Source: Otis tarda (taxonomy: Eukaryota; Chordata; Aves; Otidiformes; Otididae). Taken from it: 64,000 bases of DNA. Positions within the stretch are counted from its first letter, which is position 1. The number at the start of each line of letters is the position of its first letter. Location: the NCBI GenBank assembly GCA_026413225.1, contig CM048554.1:97071963-97135962 (forward strand), given 5' to 3'. The notes under the pieces are model-generated. The model searched no databases. It saw only the letters and a program-made list of their open reading frames with translations, and had not been told where the DNA came from. Positions 34,191 to 44,900 of the stretch are shown piece by piece. The position numbers were made by a program, and so were the translations under genes.

Positions 34191-36362
34191 CATAGAATCA
34201 TAGAATGGTTAGAGTTGGAAGGGACCTTCAAAGGTCATCTAGTCCAACCCCCCTGCAGGAAGCAGGGACATCCCTGACTAGATCAGGTTGCTCAGAGCCT
34301 CATCCAGCCTGGCCTTGAACATTTCCAGGAATGGGGCTTCCACCACCTCTCTGGGCAACCTGTTCCAGTGCTCTACAACTCGCATTGTAAAAAATTTTTT
34401 TCTAATATCTAATCTAAACCTACCTCCTTCTAATTTAAACCCATTACCCCTTGTCCTATCACAACAGGCCCTACTGAACAGCTTCTCCCCATCTTTCCTG
34501 TAGGCCCCCTTGAGGTATTGGAAGACCGCTATCAGGTCTCCCCGGAGCCTCCTCTTCTCCAGGCTGAACAGCCCCAACTCTCTCAGCCCGTACTCATAGG
34601 AGAGGTGCTCCAGCCCTCTGATCATCTTGGTGGCCCTCCTCTGGACCCTTTCCAACTGGTCCATGTCCTTCTTGTGTTGGGGACTCCAGAACTGGACGCA
34701 GTACTCCAGGTGGGGTCTCACCAGGGCAGAGTAGAGGGGCAGAATCACCTCCCTCGACCTGCCGGCCACGCTCCTCTTGATGCAGCCCAGGATGCGGTTG
34801 GCCTTCTGGGCCGCAAGGGCGCATTGCCCACTCATGTTGAGCCTCTCGTCCACCAGCACTCCCAAGTCTTTCTCCTCAGGGCTGCTCTCAATCCATTCTC
34901 CGCCCAGCCTGTATTTGTGCCTGGGATTGCCACGACCCAGGTGCAGGACCTTGCACTTGGCCTGGTTGAACTTCATGAGGTTGGCACGGGCCCACCTCTC
35001 CAGCCTGTCAAGGTCCCTCTGGATGGCATCCCTCCCTTCCAGCGAGTCGACGGCACCACACAGCTTGGTGTCATCGGCGAACTTGCTGAGGGTGCACTCT
35101 ATCCCACTGTCCATGTCGCCGACAAAGATGTTGAACAGGGCCGGGCCCAACACGGACCCCTGAGGGACGCCACTCGTGACTGGTCTCCACTTGGACATTG
35201 AGCCGTTGACAAACACTCTCTGAGTGCGGCCATCCAGCCAACTCCTTATCCACCGAGTGGTCCATCCATCAAACCCATGCCTCTCTAGTTTAGAGAGAAG
35301 GATGTCATGCGGGACAGTGTCAAAAGCTTTGCACAAGTCCAGGTAGACGATATCCGTTGCCCGTCCCTTGTCCACCGATGCTGTTACCCCATCACAGAAG
35401 GCCACCAAATTGGTCAGGCACGATCTGCCCTTGGTGAAGCCATGTTGGCTGTCACCAACCACCTCCTTGCTCTCCATGTGCCTTAGCATGGTTTCCAGGA
35501 GAATCTGCTCCATGACCTTGCCAGGCACAGAGGTGAGGCTGACCGGCCTGTAGTTGCCCGGGTCTTCCTTACTCCCCTTTTTAAAAATGGGGGTTATGTT
35601 CCCTCTCTTCCAGTCATCGGGGACCTCACCAGACCGCCACGATTTCTCAAATATGATGGCCAGTGGCTTGGCAACTTCATCCGCCAGTTCCCTCAGGACG
35701 CGCGGATGGATCTCATCAGGCCCCATGGACTTGTGCACCTTCAAGTTCCTTAGATGGTCCTGAACCTGCTCTTCGAGCACCGTGGGCGGTTCTTCATCCT
35801 CACAGTCCCTGCCTGTGCCTTCCACAGCTTGGGTGGGGAGACAAGAGCCCTTATCAGTGAAGACTGAGGCAAACAAGTCGTTGCGTACCTCAGCCTTCTC
35901 CACATCCCAGGTAACCATGACACCCGTTACCTTCCGGAGGGGGCCTACATTCTCCTTGGATTTTCTTTTGTCCCCTATATACCTGTAAAAGCTTTTCTTG
36001 TTACTTTTTATATCCCTGGCCAGATTCGATTCCATCAGGGCTTTAGCCTTCCTCACCCTATCCCTGGCCACTCGCACAGCCACTCGGTAGTCCTCCCAGG
36101 CTACCTGTCCCCGCTTCCACCCTCTATAGGCTTCCTTCTTTACTTTCAGTTGGTCCAGGAGCTCCTTGCTCATCCACGCTGGCCTCCTGGCCTTTTTGCC
36201 CAACTTCTTCTTCATCGGGATGCACCTCTGCTGAGCTTGGAGGAGGTGCTCCTTAAATATGGACCAACTTTCCTGGGCCCCTCTTCCCTCCAGTGCCGCC
36301 TCCCATGGCACTTTGCCCATGAGGTTCCTGAAGAGGCCAAAGTCCGCCTTCCTGAAATCTAG
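34191..36362 (-). mobile_element. Long CR1 LINE, minus strand
   Basis: About 2.2 kb of CR1 in reverse orientation, antisense to EYS. It holds the C-terminal two thirds of ORF2 without any stop and the full 3' end (hairpin GACCTTTGAAGGTC and CATAGAATCATAGAATGG as printed). The 5' end is truncated near 36362, inside the [12 protein letters not shown]-coding block, so ORF1 and the endonuclease domain are missing. It is the best preserved CR1 in the window and shares near-identical 3' sequence with the copy at 8173-8953. Confidence 0.96.
34278..36320 (-). CDS. CR1 ORF2 fragment, reverse transcriptase
   Basis: A 680-codon open frame that encodes the reverse transcriptase part of CR1 ORF2, the enzyme that copies LINE RNA into DNA at the target site. 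Visible: an N-terminal basic segment (about residues 30-130, with [14 protein letters not shown]), the fingers motif [20 protein letters not shown] (245-264), [10 protein letters not shown] (291-300), [16 protein letters not shown] (326-341), [10 protein letters not shown] (384-393), the catalytic FADD box (414-417), and the CR1 C-terminal domain ending EALSNLI. The first methionine is only the first one inside a 5'-truncated copy; the frame opens a little upstream, after a stop at about 36385. The endonuclease domain is absent, so this is a dead-on-arrival insertion rather than a host gene, but its intactness means it is young. Confidence 0.9.
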   Translation of the reverse strand: MGKVPWEAALEGRGAQESWSIFKEHLLQAQQRCIPMKKKLGKKARRPAWMSKELLDQLKVKKEAYRGWKRGQVAWEDYRVAVRVARDRVRKAKALMESNLARDIKSNKKSFYRYIGDKRKSKENVGPLRKVTGVMVTWDVEKAEVRNDLFASVFTDKGSCLPTQAVEGTGRDCEDEEPPTVLEEQVQDHLRNLKVHKSMGPDEIHPRVLRELADEVAKPLAIIFEKSWRSGEVPDDWKRGNITPIFKKGSKEDPGNYRPVSLTSVPGKVMEQILLETMLRHMESKEVVGDSQHGFTKGRSCLTNLVAFCDGVTASVDKGRATDIVYLDLCKAFDTVPHDILLSKLERHGFDGWTTRWIRSWLDGRTQRVFVNGSMSKWRPVTSGVPQGSVLGPALFNIFVGDMDSGIECTLSKFADDTKLCGAVDSLEGRDAIQRDLDRLERWARANLMKFNQAKCKVLHLGRGNPRHKYRLGGEWIESSPEEKDLGVLVDERLNMSGQCALAAQKANRILGCIKRSVAGRSREVILPLYSALVRPHLEYCVQFWSPQHKKDMDQLERVQRRATKMIRGLEHLSYEYGLRELGLFSLEKRRLRGDLIAVFQYLKGAYRKDGEKLFSRACCDRTRGNGFKLEGGRFRLDIRKKFFTMRVVEHWNRLPREVVEAPFLEMFKARLDEALSNLI

Positions 36363-37977
36363 GGCAGAGAGCTTACTGTGCAGTCACTGGGATCTGGACC
36401 AAAGAGAGGGGTACAACAGGAGGGATGAACTATCAGATTCTAGTGCAAAGTCTCTAGTCCTGTAGTTGATAAACATTGTTCAAACAAAGGCATCTGTGTT
36501 TAAATTCTATTGCACAATGAATGCGAAGTATAACAGCTACCACCCATGTAGCTGGAGGAAAAAAAAACATTAAGGATAGAAGATATTTTCCTTGCAAATA
36601 ATAACTGTAATATTTGAGTGACTCTGAACAAACTTAACCTGTATTTAAGTTTAAATAATATAAATTCTCAGACTTTATCCTCCTAAGAAAATATGATCAA
36701 TATTTAAGGGAAAATAATTCTTTCATTATTTGGTGTATCTCAGAAATGCTTTCCCTTTGATTGTGATTTCTGCTTACATGGACATTGTGGTAAGACAGAG
36801 GAACAGTTGGCTAAACATTATCTGTAAGTCTTAGTTTTGTTCTCAAATCAGTCATCTGTACAGATGTAAAAAGGGTAGTGTGCTTTTGAAAGTAAAAGAA
36901 GAAAAAAAGACTTCTGAAATGCTGTGATATGTCTTTGCAAGTGAAGGAAGTTGTAGGATAGGGAGGGTGAAAAAGAAATAATGAGGTAGAAGTGTGGATA
37001 AGCAAAAGTAGGTGCATGGTGAGGTAACAGTGTGTAAGAATCAAGCAGAGAAATTGATCAAGAACATGAGAGCCTTCAGGATGAAATGTGTAGGAACAAG
37101 ACCTGGAATGATGCAACAGGTTATTGGTCCTGAAGAAAACTGGAGTGCCTGAGTTCTTCCCAGATTCCCTTCAGTTTCTGTCATTGTATTAATTCTAAAA
37201 ATCTCTGTATTTACCCTGAGGCAAACAAGAGGCAATATGTTCTTACAAGTAAAGCAGTGGTCCTCCTATTACGTGTCATGTAGGCTCACTATTTTACCCT
37301 TTCAATACCTCTAATTTTAACAGGCTTGTAATTTTGACCAAGAGTGGATAATGCACCTCAGACCTTTGACCATGGCCATTGTCTTATTTCAAGTAGTCAG
37401 TAAATCTTTGTGTGCAGTTATGGGAAACATAAAATGACTTCATAAGCCTATCCTGTTTTTTCCTTTGATGTCACATGGGTCACTTTGTCATAAAGACTGA
37501 ACTGATTACTCAATACTCTTGAGAACTGTGCCTGCTTAACAGTAAGCTGCCCTGTCGCTTGACTTAGCCTGGCCAGCAGTTTGTCATACATAGCTGTTCT
37601 TTTTTCTTCTTCTTGAACATAAAGATGCAACACATTTTTCCCTATTAGTAAGTATACAGTGTGTAGCTGGAGCAAATTCTCTCATGTGTTTTGTTTTCTC
37701 AGCTCTGCTTCGGTTAGAGGTACCTTAAATACCTTTATATACCCCATTCCTAGCACTGCCAGTGTATGCTTAACTGAGCAGGTGATGATGAATGCCTGTT
37801 ACTACAAAAGGAAAAACAGGATAGCTGACGAGGTGTTGGAACTATGCCTTTTCTGCATACCTGAATAGGTTAAGAATGTATCAGAGGAAAAATTTTTTAG
37901 CCTTCTCATTGTCTGGAAATAGCTGCCCCCCAACTAAAAGTTTTAACCTGCAGCTTTTGGGCAATGTGTTTTCTATT

Positions 37978-37998
37978 GGGGGGGAGGGGGAGGGGGGG
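37978..37998 (+). repeat. G-rich run, possible quadruplex
   Basis: Three G-runs of 7, 5 and 7 separated by single A. The number of guanines is enough for a four-tract quadruplex if one long run is split. No promoter or exon is adjacent. Confidence 0.6.
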
Positions 37999-38563
37999 AA
38001 GCACATTAGCCATGAGTGGCATAGTTTTTTTTAGAAGCTCTATTTTTCTTCCAAGCTGGGCAAGTGCAAGGATGTTAACCCTTACTTACATCATGATTTG
38101 CATTGTAGCAAACTGTCATATATTCCAAATACCAAAGAAACTCTGCAAGATAAAGTATCAAAAGCATTTAATCCGATGACAATTCAGTCATTGTGTGTAT
38201 CACAAACATTTTTTTAACTAGTAACTCTAAAAAAATAATTTGAGAATAACTACTTAGAACTATTCAGTGTTCAGAATTTATTCAGTGTCACAACAAATGA
38301 GTCAGGAAAGTTTGCAGGGGGAAAAAAAACATACTGAAGGTATTCGTTTTATAAACATGAGTTAAAAGTCTATCCTGTCTTTCATGATAGAAGTAGGAAT
38401 GAAAGAATCATAATGTTTTTCCTTACACAAAACAGCAGTTTTCTTCCAACTTAGTGCTTTTACCATTGGTATCAGTGTGTCTTTAAATGCTTGAGTATCT
38501 CTGTGTTCTTTTTGGACCAAGTATTCTCTGTTTCTCCTGATTGCCTAGTTTTCAGTCTGAATA

Positions 38564-38581
38564 TTTTTTTTTTTTTTTTTT
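38564..38581. repeat. Poly-T run, 18 bp
   Basis: Uninterrupted T homopolymer; simple repeat only. Confidence 0.85.
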
Positions 38582-41500
38582 AATTCTAATTTGGAGAATT
38601 CACCAAGTATTGGCAAATGTCCTGGTATATAACATTTCCCCTTAATTGTTGGAGTCTACTGGATGTTCCTAAAAGAATACCAATATTCTTGTCACAGTAT
38701 TATTCCATCATCTTAATGATCTCTTAGAACTATTAAGCAAAAAGGAGTGTTAAACCTGTACACTTCAAAAGCACATTTAACAGTGTATTTGTTTATAATA
38801 AGAATATTTATTTCATTGAAATAACTGGGATAAAACAATATCTTAAAGGAAAATTTAAAACAATGATTATCTAAATTGTCTTCCATGGATCTGGTTTTAA
38901 ATATCACATCTTAAAAACTGCAGGACATGGAGCAGTATAAAGAGTCTTCCTATTTCCTTTTTTCTTCTTTTTGTGTACAGATACCATCACTTACATCCTT
39001 GCTTTTCTGTAATCTCTTTAGAGATAGTTTCCTTGGTAACCTTAGGTTTTTATGCATACAGCCACTCAATATTTACATAAGGATGGAGATACTGGAAAAA
39101 AGTTTAAAGATCATTGTATTTCGAGATAGAATAATGAAGTATGAGATATCTTTGCCTCCAATAGTGTGCATATATCATATCTATTTCTGGAAAGGATGGA
39201 ATTTTATTCAATGAAGACTTTTAATTATTGATTTTGAATATATCTATCTTTGTAAATATTAGTAAAAATAGCAGGGATTTTTTTTGTTGGTGAGAGGAAT
39301 TTAATTGCTTTTCTACTTTATAAAAGCACTCTAAGGGAAGTGGAATTTGAAACAAGAGGCAACTAGAATTACTGGTAATAAGGAAGGAAATCTAGTCACT
39401 GACCCTTTTTTGATCTCTGACCGTTTCAAAGTTCTCTCTTGGTGTCACTGAGAACAAAATTTTAGCAAAGCCTGGAGGATGAAATCTGCTTCCGGTTCTA
39501 CTGAGCTTTGTAGTGAAGATGAAGTGCAGGCTAGACTGTATCATCTCTCCTATAAGGGGTCTGAGGATTAGCGTCCCATGAGCAGGAGGGAGAATTCTCG
39601 CTAGCACATGTTTAATGGAAAGACTGGCCAGAGAGGCAGAGTCCCCACTAACCCCAGCTGTGGCAAGGGAAGGGAAGAACCTGGATTTGGAATACTTGAT
39701 AATACTTACCCATGAGGTTTCTGCCATGGCCTTCTTTCAAAAAACATATTGTGGATTTGACAGGAGGTATTGGCTAATGGTGTAGAGAGATCGTTTTTCC
39801 CATGGATATCTTTTTTGTTTTTTTTTAATAGGTTACTTTAAAGGTTTCAAGCTGTCTAGGAAGTATGTCTCACCTAACAGAGAGCTCTGGGGAAAGAGGA
39901 AGTATCGGATACTTTAGATATAGATCACAAACTGACAAGAATGGATTGTGGCTAAATAGAAGCCCTTTGGTTAATCAGTTTGACTCTCTTTTGACTTGAG
40001 TTACTTTGGAATGATGTATGCTCTCTTGATTGCTAAAGGTGCTATGCCATGTGCATTTTGATCTTACAAATAGAAAGAAGCACTAAAAGTTTTAAGTTGT
40101 AAGAGTAAATTGTTCTTAAGGGCAAATAACTGCAATGAAGAAATAGATCTCGATGAATGAATGTATCCAGTTCATCTTATGCAGACTTCTCAAGGTTATC
40201 TGGGTGAACGAATAGATTGCTGTGTTAAAAAACATAAAAACATTTTAAATTTTTTGTACTCTCATATTTGAATGAATATAGAAGCCTAATCATTGACCTA
40301 GTTAGAAATCTTTTCTGAATTTAGATACATAATAAAAGATTCATAAGAGTTCAGTGATGAAACCTCAGTGTAGACTTATTTTTTACACCTCAATATGGAA
40401 AATGAGATCTTGATCTTAAAGAATTCTTAAGAATTAACCTTAACATGATTGGTTATATCTACATTTGATTAGAGGTATAAGAACTATCCTGTCAAACTTT
40501 TTTTTTTTCCTATTGAACAGAGAAAAAAGCCCTCTATGATATTGGACAATTTGCTAAACGGTTTTTAATTGAAAGGGCATGTTTCAAACTTCATATTATG
40601 TAATTCTTCAGTAATTCCTCTGAAAGTTAACCTCAGAAGCAGGTTTTTTGGTTTTTCTGGAGTTTGTGGCTTCTGCAAACCGTTTTCATATAAGTAGAGT
40701 ATATTTCAGAACTTTGTAGAAAACTCATTATTTCCAACACTGAAAGACAGTCAGTCTGTCTGAAACTATACACCTCTTCTCTGTTAGACGTTCCCACAGT
40801 TGTATCTGACTAGCCTGTATGTCTCTGTGTGAGTCCTCACAATATTTGGAAGAGGAAGAATCAGTACTAGTTTAGCCATCCTTACTGCAGCCTTTAACTG
40901 TGACCATACAACATCTGGTAAACAGACTTTATATGCTGACTTTATTTCTGTGAATGTGGTTATAGCAGAGGTTCTTTTAGACCATAAGACGTCGATTTTT
41001 ACTAAATAGATTTTAATATTTTGGAATTCTGTCCAAAATTCAAAATCTTTAGTTTTGAAATTAAAAAAAGAGAAGTTAAGAACTTTATTTATTAGGATTA
41101 GAAGTGGGCTGCACTTACTACCTGCATTTTGTCATTAGTTTATATTGAAAAGGTGTAGAGGGAAGAAGTGAAGGGTTTTCATTTTTTCCCTTGTGGCATG
41201 CTTTGAAGTGGATATAACTATTATTGTACCTACTTTAAGTTAATTCTTCTATCTAAAGTATATGAATCTTTTTTTCCTTCTTGTCATCATTTGCCTTTTT
41301 TCTTCCTCCTTTTTTCTTAACCTCAAATGTACAAAGAAAATAGAGTGCCTGTCAGCAATACCGTGGTGCTGAGTTATAATCCTGACCACCTTTAAAATAG
41401 TGAACTATTAATTCCTGTAGGTTTTATTTAAGACTACTGGAGAGCCATCACGTTGAAAGATAGTTTCCTGTTGAAAACTGAAAAATAGAGCCAAGTTCTG

Positions 41501-41900
41501 TAATACTGACTCATCCAAAATTCTTCAGTTATGAGACCTCTTTTCACTGTAACCTCACTGGATTTTTTTTTTTCTTCACATTGGATAGACTGTCTCAGGA
41601 TCAAGTAGAGAACTATTAAACATTTTTATTTATTTTCACTTAAAGGCAGAAGCTTCAGGAATTGTGTAAAATAATATATCATGACAAGGACTTGGCAAGA
41701 CTTCAGAATTTACACTCCATTGTGGTCAGTAGTCCAGGTAACCAACCTCAGTAGCTCACATAAATAAGAATGTAAGAATGGATGGTTAAAAATAAATCCT
41801 TCAAGTTTTTGTTTGTTTGTTTTAATGCCTACAAAGTTAAATCCATTATGAATCAGTTGTAGAAATTATTCACATTAACAGCGTGCTATATTTATTAAAA

Positions 41901-41927
41901 TTGCCAACCTGTTGTTCAGGTTGGCAA
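41901..41927. repeat. Perfect 11-bp inverted repeat
   Basis: TTGCCAACCTG, a 5-base spacer TTGTT, then CAGGTTGGCAA. The stem is perfect. It stands alone in AT-rich DNA; no T-run follows, and no transposon could be matched. Confidence 0.8.
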
Positions 41928-44900
41928 CCACCTTAATCCTTCAACCGTAGTATACATTAAGAGTTGTACCTGTATTGCAAAGAAATGGAGCTCCTGAGTA
42001 CAAAAAAAATGTCATTATGTCACCTCTAGCTGCTATTGAATTTACTTGAGAAAACATATCTCGAAGAAATAGGAAAGGAAAATTAGAATTTATTTTGGCC
42101 ACTGGCCTTCGTCAGGCAAAGGAAGATATAGATGCACTGAGTTCATGTGATGCAACAGAACTCTTTGGAGCTCTGTCTTTTAATAGAACATGCTTCCAAC
42201 TTTTTCAATTTCCATGTTATCTTAAGGTAAATATATACTTATTAATTTATGTATTCTGTATGATTTGAATCTTCCTTTGGTTTAGTTACATTCTGGTAGC
42301 CTTGTTGCATATGATCAGTTTGCAACATATCTAGATTATTAATCTTACTAACAGTCGTCTTCTGAAAGAATAAAGTCGTGCATTTTCCATCACAGTTTTT
42401 ATGGAATACAAGGACTCAAAAGGATGTGTGGTCTGTCTTGGAGTTTTTCACATTTTTCTCCTTCCTCTTTCCCTATCTTGGTGGCAAAGAGTAAATGACC
42501 AACAGTGTCACAAACTGTAATACTAATAAAATTAGTTTGGGATTTGAGAAAAAAAAATGTGTGTTTGAATAGCTTTCTTGAAATCAAGAAAAGAGGAGAC
42601 CATGAAAGGGGAAAACAGCTTAAGAACTTAGCCTGTATTGCCATCCAATAGGACAGAAATGCTTTGTAGAGACTCTAACTTAACAGCATAATTGAAAAAG
42701 GTGGTGATGAGTACCTCTTCTTAAATTGTTTTTTTCAAGTTTTGTATATAAACTTCTCCTTTTCTTACAAATCAGGAGATAGAATAGAGAACAGTCAAGA
42801 TCAGCTCTCATAAACTTGTAAAAGCATCCTAAGCTTAACATTAAAAGAAGTACCCGGTAATATAAGATTCAGTGTGTTTTACTTTAGCTGCTCCTACAGC
42901 ACAGTGTAAGAAAGATAATCAGATTGTTTGTTTCAGTTATTCTCCCATGAACTAGTATGGCTGCTCAGAGATTGGCATTGCTGGCATAGAAACTGTATGC
43001 ATTGGATTTTATTTTGGAATGAAACACACTCTATTCTGTATCCGTTTTGTCATCTTTGGGGTTATTTTTGTCTGCTTGCTCCAGCCTACATTCCCAAATA
43101 ACTGCTGGGGTCGCAGGAGATGTCTTTGAGTCCAGGGGACAGAAATGGCTGTGGTCTCCCTTCTAGTTTGACATGATGCCCACTCTGTCTTTCTCTTCAA
43201 ATGCATGCTAACATATGTGACAGTACCACAGTGAAGCACTTGAACAAATAAATTGTGTGGACATCTTGGGACTGAGTAGAGTTACTGAGTTTTCATGAAG
43301 TGAAATGCTGCTATTTTCCATCATTTGAAAACCATTTCTGAAAAAGAGAGATCTTTTTATCCTTGCAGTTTTTTAATTGCAGTTAGAGTATATTCAGTAT
43401 TTCTCCTGTGTTTTTGAGATCTTTCTCTTTTTTGGTTCTTAAATTAGTGAGTGGCTTATTCATGTTGCATGTATAAAACTGTGAAATGGATGCTGGAAGC
43501 ATATACCAGGTATGTGTAGGTGAGACCATGCAGTGCCTGTTCTTCCCTTTGCATGTTTTTGTAAGTTAAAATAGCTAGCACCCCCTTTCTGTATCAAAGC
43601 TGTAGTAAGACTAACTGCTTTTACGTTAAAATGCATTTTCTAATAGAAATAAAAATCAAATATTTGCAACTATCTGAAAAAATTGGGATTATAATGTACA
43701 TTTCTAAATCGATGTCAGCAACTGCTAGCTTGAAACTATTCCATCAACACTAATAATAAAGTCAGTAAAGGCACAGAGAGAAGTAAAAAATGCCTACATA
43801 CTGTGATCTGCTTTTTACCAACTGTAAGTAGTCTTTCAGTAAAGTCTCTTTTTAAAATTAATATTTCTTTATAACAGGTTGACTTCACTAAAATATTTAC
43901 TGATGTAGAGCTGAAGGTAAATGATACAAGTGTGTGTGCAAGTGTGGCTTCCATTTAATAGATTATTAAAACATTTCTGTAAGGTACAAGTACAAAAATC
44001 AGGACTTATTCTAATTTTTATGATTGTTTACAGTATACTTTTAAACTTACCAGATCCCATCTGGTAAATAAATTATATTCTGAGAGTGACTTTTCTTTCC
44101 TGGAAGTCTTTGTTCTAGTAATCATAAAAAGTTGATTGATGCTGTCACCTAAGGCTGCTGTTATGCTAATTAATTTGGGGTATATCTAAATATTATATTT
44201 AGGTCTCCTATTTTGGTTTTCTATGCCTATTTTACTCTGGAAGATATCCATAACACAAGATATAAGCAATGTTCAGATGTGCTCATAAAGCTGACAGTAA
44301 GATATGACTTCCGTTTCATTAGCAGAATTCTCATCTGAAAGGCAGGGGATCTCTTTTTGCTCCTAAGTGTATGGATAGAACTAATTAAAAACATTATATA
44401 TATACACACACATATGTTTGTATGTTAATACATTTCACACAATTCTGTGTATAGTCCTACTGGCATTTACTAATGGGTATAATGCTTCCTGTCATGAACT
44501 TGATTTTACCATAATTTGATTTGCAGAATTTAAGCCTCAGATAGCTGAATGTGTTTTATTATACCAGTTTTAAAACCTTTGTAGGCTCTGTGAATTTATC
44601 TGCTTAAAATGTAATAACTTGTTTTTTACATATATCATATTTCAGTCTCACAAACATACTTTTTTCCCCAAAACTTTAGAGTGGGTAATTAAAAGTTGCT
44701 TTCAGCAAAAGTATTTTTTTTTTAAGTCAGCAAAAAAACCCTCAAACCTGTTGAAGCTTCAGTGGGATGCAGTTAGATGAGGATATTTTAAATTACTTTT
44801 ACTGAAGCAACTTTTTTTTTGCTATTTAAAAGTAATTACTAAGTTATTGCTATAGTATCTGCTGCAAGTGTCATGCCCCGTTTGCAGGGTAAGTAAGTGT

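Larger units (their letters stand above)
36363..41900. other. Gene-free intron-like sequence
   Basis: Mostly AT-rich. Notable points only: an exon-like 46-nt unit at 36744-36789, a G-rich run at 37978-37998, a poly-T run at 38564-38581, and a GC-richer patch at about 39390-39730 with a 111-codon minus-strand open frame of unknown nature. No laminin-G-like exon seen. Confidence 0.4.

Noticed and set aside
34518-35201. 227-codon + strand open frame
   Set aside because: Antisense shadow of the CR1 reverse transcriptase frame at 34278-36320; it has no start context or domain of its own.
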